Shown: positions 45,456 to 53,622 of the stretch, piece after piece
Layout: each line of letters opens with the position of its first letter
How positions within the stretch are numbered: the first letter of the stretch is position 1
Source: an uncultured Bacteroidales bacterium
Lineage (GTDB): Bacteria; Bacteroidota; Bacteroidia; Bacteroidales; UBA932
Reading direction: 5' to 3'
DNA length: 64,000 bases
Assembly: GCA_934691625.1 (NCBI GenBank)
Contig: CAKUTA010000012.1
Span: 1-64,000 of the forward strand
Made by a program: the position numbers and the translations under genes
Notes under the pieces: generated by a model
Databases searched by the model: none
What the model was told of the DNA's origin: nothing
Seen by the model: only the letters and a program-made list of their open reading frames with translations

Positions 45456-46607
45456 TTAGTTAAAAATTCTGAAAAATGTGGCTTTTCTGAAAACAATGCA
45501 TGCTGTCCTGCGGAGGTTTTCTGCTGCAATGTCTGGTTTCATGGCCTTCTGGAGAGGCAACCCTCTGGCGTCAACCTCATAGATCCCGGTGAATCCTGCA
45601 TTGGCAAGGATATCCTTGTCCTCAAGTCTTCCGCAGAAAGCAATGACGGGAATTTCCTGCGCTGACGCATATTTCAGTACGCCTGCCGGGGTCTTGCCAT
45701 GGACTGTCTGGCGATCCATCTTGCCCTCGCCTGAGACCACCAGGCTGCATCCGGATATCAACTCACTGAAATTTAATATGTCCAGCACTGTCTCGGCTCC
45801 GGGTTCCAGCTCCGCGCCCAGGAATGCCATGAAGGCTCCTCCTAGACCGCCGGCTGCACCGCTGCCAGGCATGCTGTATAGCTGCACGCCATTGAACCGC
45901 TCTATGACTCCGGCGAAAGATTCCATGCCACGTTCCAGCTCCTCTGTCATTCCTGCATCTGCACCTTTCTGGGGAGCGAACATCCGTGATGCGCCGTCAG
46001 GACCGCAGAATGGAGTGTCCACGTCGCAGGCAATGCTGAAGTGGCATTGCGCCAGCTCCGGAATGGCGCAGGAGCAGTCCACCGAGGCAATCTTATGCAG
46101 TGAAGCCCCGCATCCGCGTACCTCGCATCCGTCATTGTCAATGAACCTGAATCCCAATGCTTCCAGCATTCCGGTGCCACCGTCGTCAGTGGCACTCCCT
46201 CCGATACCTATAATAAACCTGCGGCAGCCTTTCCTCAATGAGTCTAGAATCATCTGGCCTGTTCCATAAGTGCTGGTCAGCATCGGGTTACGCTCTTCAG
46301 GCCTCAGCAGCGTCAGCCCGCTGGCCTGGGACATCTCCATGACTGCCAGATCTCCTGCTATGCAATATGATGCATTTATCGGACGGCCGAGAGGATCCTG
46401 CACATTGATGCTATGCATGGTGCCTGACAAGGCTCTGCACAGAGCCTCTGCCGTGCCCTCGCCTCCGTCTGCTACCGGAACCACTTTCACGTCAGCATCA
46501 GGAACTGCATCCAGTATCCCTGCTGCTATCGCATTACCTGCCTCTGCGGAAGAAAGCGAGCCCTTGAATGAGTCTGTGGCAATGATTATTCTTTTCAATG
46601 TGTTCAA
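45456..46607 (-). CDS. Glycerate 2-kinase (GlxK/GarK family)
   Basis: Phosphorylates glycerate, feeding it into glycolysis. 383 residues; the hallmark N-terminus IIIATDSFKGSLSSAEA, then VVPVADGGEGTAEALC near 40, IGGSATDDGGTGMLEALGF near 130, and VSGEGKMDRQTVHGKTPAGV near 290 are all present. The last 15 residues (ACIVFRKATFFRIF) look atypical. It lies upstream of, and is probably co-transcribed with, the GH3 gene. Confidence 0.88.
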   Translation of the reverse strand: MNTLKRIIIATDSFKGSLSSAEAGNAIAAGILDAVPDADVKVVPVADGGEGTAEALCRALSGTMHSINVQDPLGRPINASYCIAGDLAVMEMSQASGLTLLRPEERNPMLTSTYGTGQMILDSLRKGCRRFIIGIGGSATDDGGTGMLEALGFRFIDNDGCEVRGCGASLHKIASVDCSCAIPELAQCHFSIACDVDTPFCGPDGASRMFAPQKGADAGMTEELERGMESFAGVIERFNGVQLYSMPGSGAAGGLGGAFMAFLGAELEPGAETVLDILNFSELISGCSLVVSGEGKMDRQTVHGKTPAGVLKYASAQEIPVIAFCGRLEDKDILANAGFTGIYEVDARGLPLQKAMKPDIAAENLRRTACIVFRKATFFRIFN

Positions 46608-46665
46608 TAATTAAGAATCTGACTTGCTGCCCTTATGCAAAAATAGCGTATTCCTGCGATAAGAA

Positions 46666-46713
46666 GGAATTTTACCTCAAACAACTTTTCAATTATTTCA
46701 AAACAGCTTCTAA
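46666..46713 (+). repeat. Solo copy of the MITE-like element end
   Basis: Forty-six bp, starting GGAATTTTACCTCAAACAAC and ending ATTTCAAAACAGCTTCT, match the inverted left end of the 36043-36208 element with three mismatches. The partner end was not found nearby, so this is a solo or degraded copy lying between glycerate kinase and the lipoprotein gene. Confidence 0.55.
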
Positions 46714-46749
46714 ATGCCTATCTTTGAGAATACTTTGAAAGACAGGGCG

Positions 46750-48030
46750 ATGAAATTTTTTTATGCGCTGCCGGCAATGGTGGCTATAGCTATGGCGCTG
46801 CACTCATGCGCTGAGAAGAACAGGGTGGTAGAATACCCGATGGTGGATTTCTATACGACAGAGACATTGGACATAAGCAGGATAGAACTGACAGACACCA
46901 CTACCGTGCTGCATTTCAGTGCTGTATATCTTCCGAAATTCTGGATAAGGCTGGACAAGGGCACACATATCGTTGCCGGCGGAAAGAAACTTCCGTGCAT
47001 AGGAAGTGACAAGCTTGTCCTTGGCGAGAAGTTCTATATCCCGGAGAGCGGCATGGATACATTCTCGCTCACATTTCCTGCGGTGCCTGACGGGGTGAAA
47101 AGCATAGACTTCTCCGAGGAGCGCTCCGGGGATGCATTCCGCATGTTCGGGATTGACCTGACAGGCAAGAAGAAGCCGCTGACTCTGGACGGGGTGCCGA
47201 AATCTGTCCGTATGGCTCCTGACAGGAATGTGGGGCTTCCGGAGATCCCTCTGAAGGACGGCGAGACAGCTGTCAATGTCCATCTGTATGGATATCATGC
47301 AGGCATAGGCAAAACTATCCGTCTTTATGTCAATAACCTGGAAAAGGATCAGGAAGAATATTTTGTCAGGATAGATACGGCGGCTGCCTATGCATCATCC
47401 GAATTCCATCTGGACGGCCCTGCGGAAATGGTCATTACACATCCTGTATATGTTGATTTCATGGCGGCTCCCGGAGAGACGCTGGATATGTATGTGGATC
47501 TGACGGCCCACTCATACGATGTCCGCAGGAAGCATTGCCCTGCAGCTGCCGCTGGTGAATCTCCTCGCCCCGCAGTATATTTCGACGGCTATTATTCGGC
47601 ATTGAACTACTACCTGAACAACGAAAACAGTGATGAACTGCCGTTTTCTCCTTTCCTTGCTGGCGAAGGAATCGACTGGAGATGGACGGATGCCGAGTAT
47701 GCGGACAATGTCATAAGACGGTACAGAGAGTTTGCAGACTCGCTAGCGAAAGTCCCGGCAGCGGCATCTGTCAAGGAATTCTATGCCGGAGGGCTGAAGA
47801 ACTCCGCTCTAGACGCCTTCTGCAATTCTGTGTATATGAGGCGTTCAAGCTTTTGTGACGAGAACGGGTGGGGCGTCAAGGTACCGGATTTCAAGCCTCT
47901 TTCTCCGGAGACGCTTTCCAGGATTACGGAAATCGTCGATGTCAATGATTCTTCACTGATGCAGTGCATGGATGCATTATCATATATGAGGGCACGTTCC
48001 AGTCTGAAAGTTTCTGATCCTCTGGAATAG
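46750..48030 (+). CDS. Hypothetical lipoprotein
   Basis: 426 residues from ATG 46750, chosen because MKFFYALPAMVAIAMALHSC is a lipoprotein signal with lipobox LHSC (Cys near residue 20); the in-frame ATG at 46714 would bury it. The mature part resembles the N-terminal, beta-rich portion of large Bacteroidota TlpA-like lipoproteins, but no thioredoxin CxxC domain follows. Either a stand-alone variant or a truncation. Function unknown. Confidence 0.65.
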   Translation: MKFFYALPAMVAIAMALHSCAEKNRVVEYPMVDFYTTETLDISRIELTDTTTVLHFSAVYLPKFWIRLDKGTHIVAGGKKLPCIGSDKLVLGEKFYIPESGMDTFSLTFPAVPDGVKSIDFSEERSGDAFRMFGIDLTGKKKPLTLDGVPKSVRMAPDRNVGLPEIPLKDGETAVNVHLYGYHAGIGKTIRLYVNNLEKDQEEYFVRIDTAAAYASSEFHLDGPAEMVITHPVYVDFMAAPGETLDMYVDLTAHSYDVRRKHCPAAAAGESPRPAVYFDGYYSALNYYLNNENSDELPFSPFLAGEGIDWRWTDAEYADNVIRRYREFADSLAKVPAAASVKEFYAGGLKNSALDAFCNSVYMRRSSFCDENGWGVKVPDFKPLSPETLSRITEIVDVNDSSLMQCMDALSYMRARSSLKVSDPLE

Positions 48031-48100
48031 ATGCTTTTTCTGAACAGGTGTGGTAAATTATTGTATATTAATAAATTAGATTAGTGCGGCGTAAATATGA

Positions 48101-48140
48101 AAAAGCCCGGACCTATATTTTTTCATAGGTCCGGGCTTTT
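48101..48140. terminator. Intrinsic terminator after the lipoprotein gene
   Basis: Perfect 16-bp stem AAAAGCCCGGACCTAT (48101-48116) with its complement (48125-48140), 8-nt loop and flanking A/T runs. It lies about 70 nt after the stop. Confidence 0.85.
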
Positions 48141-48242
48141 GTATATTCTTATAAATAGCTGTGTGATAAACTTTTATGTGAATCTCAATAGTCCAGGAGG
48201 TTCGGAATCATGCCTTGAAGTCAAGAAAAATCATTGAATCTA

Positions 48243-48296
48243 TTGCAGATATGAAAATGTGTTGTATCTTTGCAGTGTATTAATAAACTCATACAC
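48243..48296 (+). promoter_or_regulatory. Promoter and YtrA-type operator of the ABC transporter operon
   Basis: TTG (48243-48245), 19-nt spacer, TATCTTTG (48265-48272) form a consensus Bacteroidota promoter. The dyad GTGTAT (48275-48280) / ATACAC (48291-48296) covers the predicted transcription start and ends 1 nt before the ATG. The operon encodes a GntR/YtrA-type repressor, so this dyad is its probable autoregulatory operator. Confidence 0.65.
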
Positions 48297-48297
48297 T

Positions 48298-49128
48298 ATG
48301 ATACAAATTGAAAATCTGGGTTTCAGCTATGGAAAAGTTCCGGTGCTGAAGAACATAACGATGAGCCTTGAACCTGGCAGGATATACGGGCTCCTCGGCG
48401 AAAACGGAGTGGGGAAGACCACGCTGCTGACATTGCTCTGCGGACTTAAGCGGGCATTGGACGGAAGCATAAAAGTTGACGGCATAGACCCTTACAGCCG
48501 TGATCCTGAACTTCTTGCAAGGCAGTTCTATCTCGCTGACGAGATGCCTGTGCTGCCGATAAAAGCTGTGGAATATGCGAAAGCGACAGGCGAGTTCTGG
48601 CCGCAGTACAGCCAGGAGCGGTTCCTGGAGATAATGGAGCTGTTCGAGAATGATCCGCAGAAGAAGCTCAATGCTATGTCAACAGGCCAGCTGAAAAAGA
48701 CCTATATATCTCTTTCCCTTGCTCTTGGCTGCAAGTATCTGTATCTGGATGAGCCGACTAACGGGCTGGACATCCCGTCTAAGGCTCAGTTCAGGAGCGC
48801 ACTTATGAAATATACTGCCGAGGACAGCACGGTCATAATATCCACTCATCAGGTCCGCGATCTGGAGAATATCATTGATCCGATAATAATACTGGATCGC
48901 CAGGATGTGCTGCTGAATGCAAGCATCGAGACCATCTCCCGGAATATCTATTTCGATTATGGCTCGCAGCTGTATCCGGAGTCTCTTTACAGCGAGCAGC
49001 TTCCTGGAGGATTTATCCAGGTATATCTTAACGCGGATGGAGCTGAAAGCAAGGTGAATATAGAGGCTCTCTTCAATGCCGTACACAAGAACAAGGAATT
49101 AATCAAAGGACTTTTCCAAATAAAGTAA
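48298..49128 (+). CDS. ABC transporter ATP-binding protein
   Basis: 276 residues from ATG 48298. Walker A GLLGENGVGKTTLL near residues 34-47, signature LNAMSTGQLKKTYISLSLAL near 125-144, Walker B YLYLDEPTNGLD near 148-159, H-loop IISTHQ near 180. With the downstream permease and GntR regulator it forms a YtrA-type antibiotic- or stress-responsive exporter operon. Substrate unknown. Confidence 0.9.
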   Translation: MIQIENLGFSYGKVPVLKNITMSLEPGRIYGLLGENGVGKTTLLTLLCGLKRALDGSIKVDGIDPYSRDPELLARQFYLADEMPVLPIKAVEYAKATGEFWPQYSQERFLEIMELFENDPQKKLNAMSTGQLKKTYISLSLALGCKYLYLDEPTNGLDIPSKAQFRSALMKYTAEDSTVIISTHQVRDLENIIDPIIILDRQDVLLNASIETISRNIYFDYGSQLYPESLYSEQLPGGFIQVYLNADGAESKVNIEALFNAVHKNKELIKGLFQIK

Positions 49129-49132
49129 TATC

Positions 49133-49972
49133 ATGAACAATATATTCTCATTCGGCCGTTTCGGCAGATATTTCAAATATGATCTTCGCCGCTGGGTATC
49201 TACTTATGGGCCCACATTGCTGCTCATGGCGGCAGTCCCGGTGATACTATATACTTTTACAGGAGTTTATTCGCTGCTGTTCGGCGGAGAGTGGAGCACA
49301 CCGGGGGAGACCACCAGGATAATTATCGGTGTGATTGTCTCTGCCATCATGGTCATCACTTATCCTGCCAGTGTCTATGGCTATATCACGGATAAGCGTG
49401 CCGGTTCAGCCTTTATTCTGATTCCTGCTTCCGTGTTCGAGAAGTTTCTGTCAATGCTCCTGAACACGGTAGTCATAGTCCCCCTGGTTTTCGGCATTAT
49501 ATATATGTCGCTTGACGGGCTTATCTGCCTTATCGACAGCAGCTGCGGAGGCTCATTGTTCTCATCTGCCGCACGTGGCATCGAGGCTTTGGCTACATTT
49601 GCATTCGCCAGTGACGCCCCTATACATGTCAGCATCCTCTCCCTGTATCTTAGCTCCGCCGCGACGACATTGTTCTTCCTCCTTGGCGCGATCTTCTTCA
49701 GGAAGCATAAGATTCTCTATCCGATTCTTATTGTGATCGGCTTCCAGATGATATTCAGCATGCTGTTCGGCTTACTGATGACAGTGGGGCTGATAGATGT
49801 GGATAATTTCGTGACATGGGGAGGCCGTCTGGCTGAACGTTTTCTGATGAATCCTGACTTTATGAACTGGGCTATACCTGCATACAATTTCCTGGCGACA
49901 CTTTGGGATATCATTGTCTTTGCGGCTCTTGCCGCTGCGGTATATTTCCGTCTGAAAACCATTAAACAATAA
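49133..49972 (+). CDS. ABC transporter permease
   Basis: 279 residues with six hydrophobic segments (about residues 22-42, 62-82, 100-125, 165-190, 195-220, 250-272). Sequence conservation is low, as usual for such permeases; identification comes from topology and from being 4 nt after the ATP-binding gene. Confidence 0.8.
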   Translation: MNNIFSFGRFGRYFKYDLRRWVSTYGPTLLLMAAVPVILYTFTGVYSLLFGGEWSTPGETTRIIIGVIVSAIMVITYPASVYGYITDKRAGSAFILIPASVFEKFLSMLLNTVVIVPLVFGIIYMSLDGLICLIDSSCGGSLFSSAARGIEALATFAFASDAPIHVSILSLYLSSAATTLFFLLGAIFFRKHKILYPILIVIGFQMIFSMLFGLLMTVGLIDVDNFVTWGGRLAERFLMNPDFMNWAIPAYNFLATLWDIIVFAALAAAVYFRLKTIKQ

Positions 49973-49978
49973 TTGATT

Positions 49979-50317
49979 ATGGAATTTGACAGTAATAAAC
50001 CGATATATCTTCAGATTCTGGACAATATATGCGACCAGATTCTGGACGGCACACTGAAGCCTGACGGGCGTATCCTGTCGGTCAGGGAGTACGGCGCCAA
50101 CCTGGGTGTCAATCCCAATACGATAATGCGCTCCTACGAGAAGCTGACAAATGACGGTGTCATCTATAATAAGCGTGGACTGGGATATTTCATCTCCCCT
50201 GACGCCAAGGAGAAAGTGCTGGATATAAAACGTAAGGAATTTATAGATACGGCCTTGCCGAAGATACGCCGCCAGATGCAGCTGCTCGGGATAGGACCGG
50301 AAGTTTTTACAGAATAA
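49979..50317 (+). CDS. GntR-family regulator, YtrA subfamily
   Basis: 112 residues: a winged HTH (KPIYLQILDNICDQILDGTL, ILSVREYGANLGVNPNTIMR, SYEKLTNDGVIYNKRGLGYF) with only a short helical tail, typical of the YtrA subfamily that controls adjacent ABC operons. It is last of the transporter trio but upstream of the DUF2807 gene by 12 nt, so all four may be one operon. Confidence 0.88.
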   Translation: MEFDSNKPIYLQILDNICDQILDGTLKPDGRILSVREYGANLGVNPNTIMRSYEKLTNDGVIYNKRGLGYFISPDAKEKVLDIKRKEFIDTALPKIRRQMQLLGIGPEVFTE

Positions 50318-50329
50318 AATTATAATGCA

Positions 50330-51145
50330 ATGAGAACAGTAAGATATATGGCAGCAGTGGCTGCGGTAGCTATATGCGCGTCTTCATGCGCAATCAGATT
50401 CGACAAGAAGAAGATCCTTGCGGAACTTTCCGGCATTGAGGTGATAAATCCGAGCGATGTCCAGGTAAGGAAGGATACGGCTGTGGGAAGGTTCAATGCC
50501 TTGGTCTGCAGGGGAAATGTGGAGGTGAAGCTTGTTCAGGATGATGTGCCCGATAATGTGAACATCACAGCTCCTGACAATGTGATGCCTTATATAAAGG
50601 CAGATGTCGAGGACGGGATTCTCAATATCCGCTGCGACACTAAGGACAAGGTCTATACGGGCAGCTGCGACATTACAGTGACAGTTCATTCTCCGTCGCT
50701 CAGGTCACTTGATATCGTGGGCTCGTCAGAGTTCAGCTGCGGTTCTCTGAATATTCCAGGCGACACATTGTCAGTCAGTCTTTCCGGAAGCGGAGAAGCC
50801 GATTTCGGGATGCTCGCTTCAGCGGCGGTTAAAATCTCGGTTGCAGGTTCTGCGGAACTTGGCATTGAGAGTGCAGAGACCGGAAGAATTGATGTATCTG
50901 TCGCAGGAAGTGGCGAAGTAGATATCGACGGCATAAGGGCTGATGAGGTCAATGCGGAAGTCGCAGGAAGCGGCTCCGTGGAGCTGAACGGCACAGCTGG
51001 CACAGCATCGTTAAGTGTGGCGGGTTCAGGCGAGGTCGATGCTGAGAAATTGAAATGTCCGTCGGTTTCGGCAGAAGTGAGAGGCAGTGGCAGCATATCG
51101 TATCAGGGACCGGATGGACGTATAAAGTCAAGTACATCAAAGTGA
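50330..51145 (+). CDS. DUF2807 (GIN-domain) secreted protein
   Basis: 271 residues. Lipoprotein-like signal (AVAICASSCAIRF, Cys near residue 20). The mature part is a regular beta-solenoid-like array: repeats of the pattern V-x-V-A-G-S-G-E-V-D occur about every 20 residues between residues 140 and 255. The family is described as putative autotransporter-adhesin head-like. Often found next to YtrA/ABC genes in Bacteroidota. The 280 bp after it hold no gene. Confidence 0.8.
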   Translation: MRTVRYMAAVAAVAICASSCAIRFDKKKILAELSGIEVINPSDVQVRKDTAVGRFNALVCRGNVEVKLVQDDVPDNVNITAPDNVMPYIKADVEDGILNIRCDTKDKVYTGSCDITVTVHSPSLRSLDIVGSSEFSCGSLNIPGDTLSVSLSGSGEADFGMLASAAVKISVAGSAELGIESAETGRIDVSVAGSGEVDIDGIRADEVNAEVAGSGSVELNGTAGTASLSVAGSGEVDAEKLKCPSVSAEVRGSGSISYQGPDGRIKSSTSK

Positions 51146-51425
51146 CTTTCAGGCGGGTAGAATGATGATCAATGTCCGTGAGCCGTTTTATTATGAACGT
51201 GTCACGGACATTGTTGTGCAGTAGAGCCTGTTCTGCGGCATTGTGGCGTACTTGACTTTGTATGCCTGGCCGTCGGACAGCGGGCTTGCCGTCTTCTCTA
51301 TATGTGCGAACCGGACACAGGGCAATGCTGAAAAACGTTATCTTTATGTCATTTGGTCGAAATATTTTATATTATGTGGTTGTAAATCTAATTTTGTCGC
51401 TGTTTTTACAATTAAAAGCGACGAA

Positions 51426-52949
51426 ATGTATAAAAAACTTATTCTTACGGCAGCACTTTCAGCTGCATCCATATCCGCTTTTGCCGGTGGCTATGTGACA
51501 AACACCAACCAGAATGTAGCATTTTTGAGAAACCCTGCACAGAATGCCGTAATAGGCGTGCAGAGTGCATATTTCAACCCTGCCGGAGTAGCATTCATGG
51601 AAAACGGATGGCATCTGGCCTTCGATGTGCAGACAGCTGTGCAGAGGCGCTACACCACATCTACATACGAGCCATTGAAGTATGGAATCGACAATGGCGG
51701 CAAAGGCTATAAGAAATATACAGGAAAGACATTTGTGCCGGTCCTGCCTCATCTGGACCTGGTCTATAAGCATAACAACTGGTTCGGCTCATTCCATTTC
51801 GGAGTAGTTTCCGGAGGCGGAAAATCCAGGTATGACCAGGGGCTGGGCTCTTTCGAAGCTCCGGTGGCAATGATTCCTGCATTGATAAACAACCTTGTCG
51901 GGACTACGATGATTACAGGATATGATGCGGACATTGCCCTTACAGGTGAGCAGTACAATTTCGCCGGACAGCTGAATCTCGGCTATAAGATCAGCAAGAA
52001 CTGGAGCGTGTCTGCAGGAGTACGTGTGAACTACCTTTCAAACTATTATAACGGCAGTCTGAAGAATATCCAGCTTCAGTATGGGGGACAGATGCTTCCT
52101 GCTTCAGCAGTGCTCGGAGCTGCTGTGTCACAGCTTTCCGGAGGTGCGATCTCGGCTGAACAGGCGGCTGCGATGACAGGCGGCCTTGTGAGCGACAAGG
52201 AACTGGATGCTCATCAGAGCGACGTAGCCTACACGCCGGTAATCTCTGTGGACTACAAGACAGGGAAGTTCAATTTCTCCGCACGTTATGAATTCAATAC
52301 TAAAGTGCGCCTGAAGAACAACACTTCAGCAAACACCACCGGAATCTCGCAGTTTGATGATGACAAGAAGGTGGCTGCGGACATTCCAGGAAACCTGAAT
52401 CTCGGAGCGCAGTATTCCATCAAGCCTAATTTCCGCATCGCTCTCGGCTTCAACTACTATTTCGACAAGCAGTCCAAGCAGTATAACAACGAAACAGGTC
52501 TGAATGACAAGCAGAACTATCTGAAGCATAATTCTTTCGAGATTCTCGGCGGTCTCGAGTATGATGTATGCAAGCTTGTCACCCTCAGTATCGGAGCCAA
52601 CAGCAGCACATTCGGCTTCGGAAATGATGCCAGGTTCATCTCGGATATGAGTTATTCTACAAGTTCGGTTTCAGGAGGTCTGGGGGCACAGTTTCATGTG
52701 ACAAAGAAGATCAATATCGACCTCGGCGTCTATAAGACATTCTTCCTGCATTTCACCAAGGAGCAGGCAGACTACGGCGGAAACGGAGCTCTTGTTGCAG
52801 CAAAGCTTGCCCCGGTTCTTGCGCCTCTTGCCGAAAGAATCCCTGGACTTGCAGAGAAGCTTGACATAAAGAATCTCCAGATCCCTGGACAGGATGATTT
52901 CTACCGTACCAGCATTGTTGCCGGAGTAGGTGTGTCAATAGCGTTCTAG
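51426..52949 (+). CDS. OmpP1/FadL-family outer-membrane protein
   Basis: 507 residues from ATG 51426, giving a clean signal peptide (LILTAALSAASISAFAGG). Hallmarks are the N-terminal hatch (NQNVAFLRNPAQNAVIGVQS, AYFNPAGVAFMENGWHLAFD) and many alternating amphipathic strands to a C-terminal ..VAGVGVSIAF with terminal Phe. Transports hydrophobic molecules such as fatty acids or aromatics. A TAATTTTG box at 51389-51396 may be its -7 element. Confidence 0.9.
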   Translation: MYKKLILTAALSAASISAFAGGYVTNTNQNVAFLRNPAQNAVIGVQSAYFNPAGVAFMENGWHLAFDVQTAVQRRYTTSTYEPLKYGIDNGGKGYKKYTGKTFVPVLPHLDLVYKHNNWFGSFHFGVVSGGGKSRYDQGLGSFEAPVAMIPALINNLVGTTMITGYDADIALTGEQYNFAGQLNLGYKISKNWSVSAGVRVNYLSNYYNGSLKNIQLQYGGQMLPASAVLGAAVSQLSGGAISAEQAAAMTGGLVSDKELDAHQSDVAYTPVISVDYKTGKFNFSARYEFNTKVRLKNNTSANTTGISQFDDDKKVAADIPGNLNLGAQYSIKPNFRIALGFNYYFDKQSKQYNNETGLNDKQNYLKHNSFEILGGLEYDVCKLVTLSIGANSSTFGFGNDARFISDMSYSTSSVSGGLGAQFHVTKKINIDLGVYKTFFLHFTKEQADYGGNGALVAAKLAPVLAPLAERIPGLAEKLDIKNLQIPGQDDFYRTSIVAGVGVSIAF

Positions 52950-52963
52950 ATATAATACAAAAT

Positions 52964-53010
52964 AAGCCGTGGGCCTGATGCGGAAAACAACAGCATCAGG
53001 CCCACGGCTT
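52964..53010. terminator. Bidirectional terminator between porin and ferritin
   Basis: Perfect 18-bp stem AAGCCGTGGGCCTGATGC (52964-52981) with its complement (52993-53010), 11-nt loop, A and T on the flanks. It serves both convergent genes. Confidence 0.85.
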
Positions 53011-53030
53011 TCAATATTCAATACCCTGAA

Positions 53031-53510
53031 TTACCTCTTTGCAAGTTCAGCATCAAGGAAAATCAGTCCGTTGTCACCGCATTTCTCGATCTTGTTTACG
53101 ATAGCGTCAACAGAAGCTTCCTCCTCGACCTGCTCTCTGACGAAGCTCCAGAGGAAATCCTGTGTGGCCTTGTCGTTTTCAGCGGCAGCTACATCTACAA
53201 GATCGTCAATGAGCTTTGATACTTTGCGTTCATGGTCAGCAACATTTGCGAAGACCTCCTTAACGCTGCCCCATCCTGCCGGGACGACATCTATCATATT
53301 AACTTTTGCTTCTCCGCCACGTTTTGCAAGATAAGCCGCGAGTGTGATGGCGTGAGTTCTTTCCTCGTCAGACTGCTTGTGCATCCAATGTGCAAAACCA
53401 TCCCAACCCTCTTTCTCGAAATAGAAAGCCATCTGAAGATACAGATTTGAAGACCATAACTCAGCAGTGATCTGATCATTCACTGCGTTCTGCAATTTCT
53501 CGGTAATCAT
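53031..53510 (-). CDS. Ferritin
   Basis: 159 residues of the bacterial non-haem ferritin family. Ferroxidase ligands are visible: Glu in ITAELWSSNLYLQM near 17, SDEERTHAITLAAY near 48-60 (Glu and His), Glu near 94, and Gln/Glu in FVREQVEEEASV near 127-131. Stores iron as a 24-mer shell. Stands alone; convergent with the porin gene. Confidence 0.93.
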   Translation of the reverse strand: MITEKLQNAVNDQITAELWSSNLYLQMAFYFEKEGWDGFAHWMHKQSDEERTHAITLAAYLAKRGGEAKVNMIDVVPAGWGSVKEVFANVADHERKVSKLIDDLVDVAAAENDKATQDFLWSFVREQVEEEASVDAIVNKIEKCGDNGLIFLDAELAKR

Positions 53511-53540
53511 AATGATTCAATTTTAAATGTCAATATGCCT

Positions 53541-53562
53541 GTCCTGCCTGTTCGGGCAGGAC
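53541..53562. terminator. Hairpin between the propeller regulator and ferritin
   Basis: GTCCTGCC (53541-53548) pairs with GGCAGGAC (53555-53562) around 6 nt. It lies downstream of the regulator stop at 53623 and upstream of the ferritin start. A T run is lacking, so termination is uncertain; it may equally be part of the ferritin leader. Confidence 0.4.
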
Positions 53563-53622
53563 ATTATGAGCATGTGCAAGTTACGTGCCGTCTTATGGCA
53601 ATGACAACTTGTCTGCCGTCTG

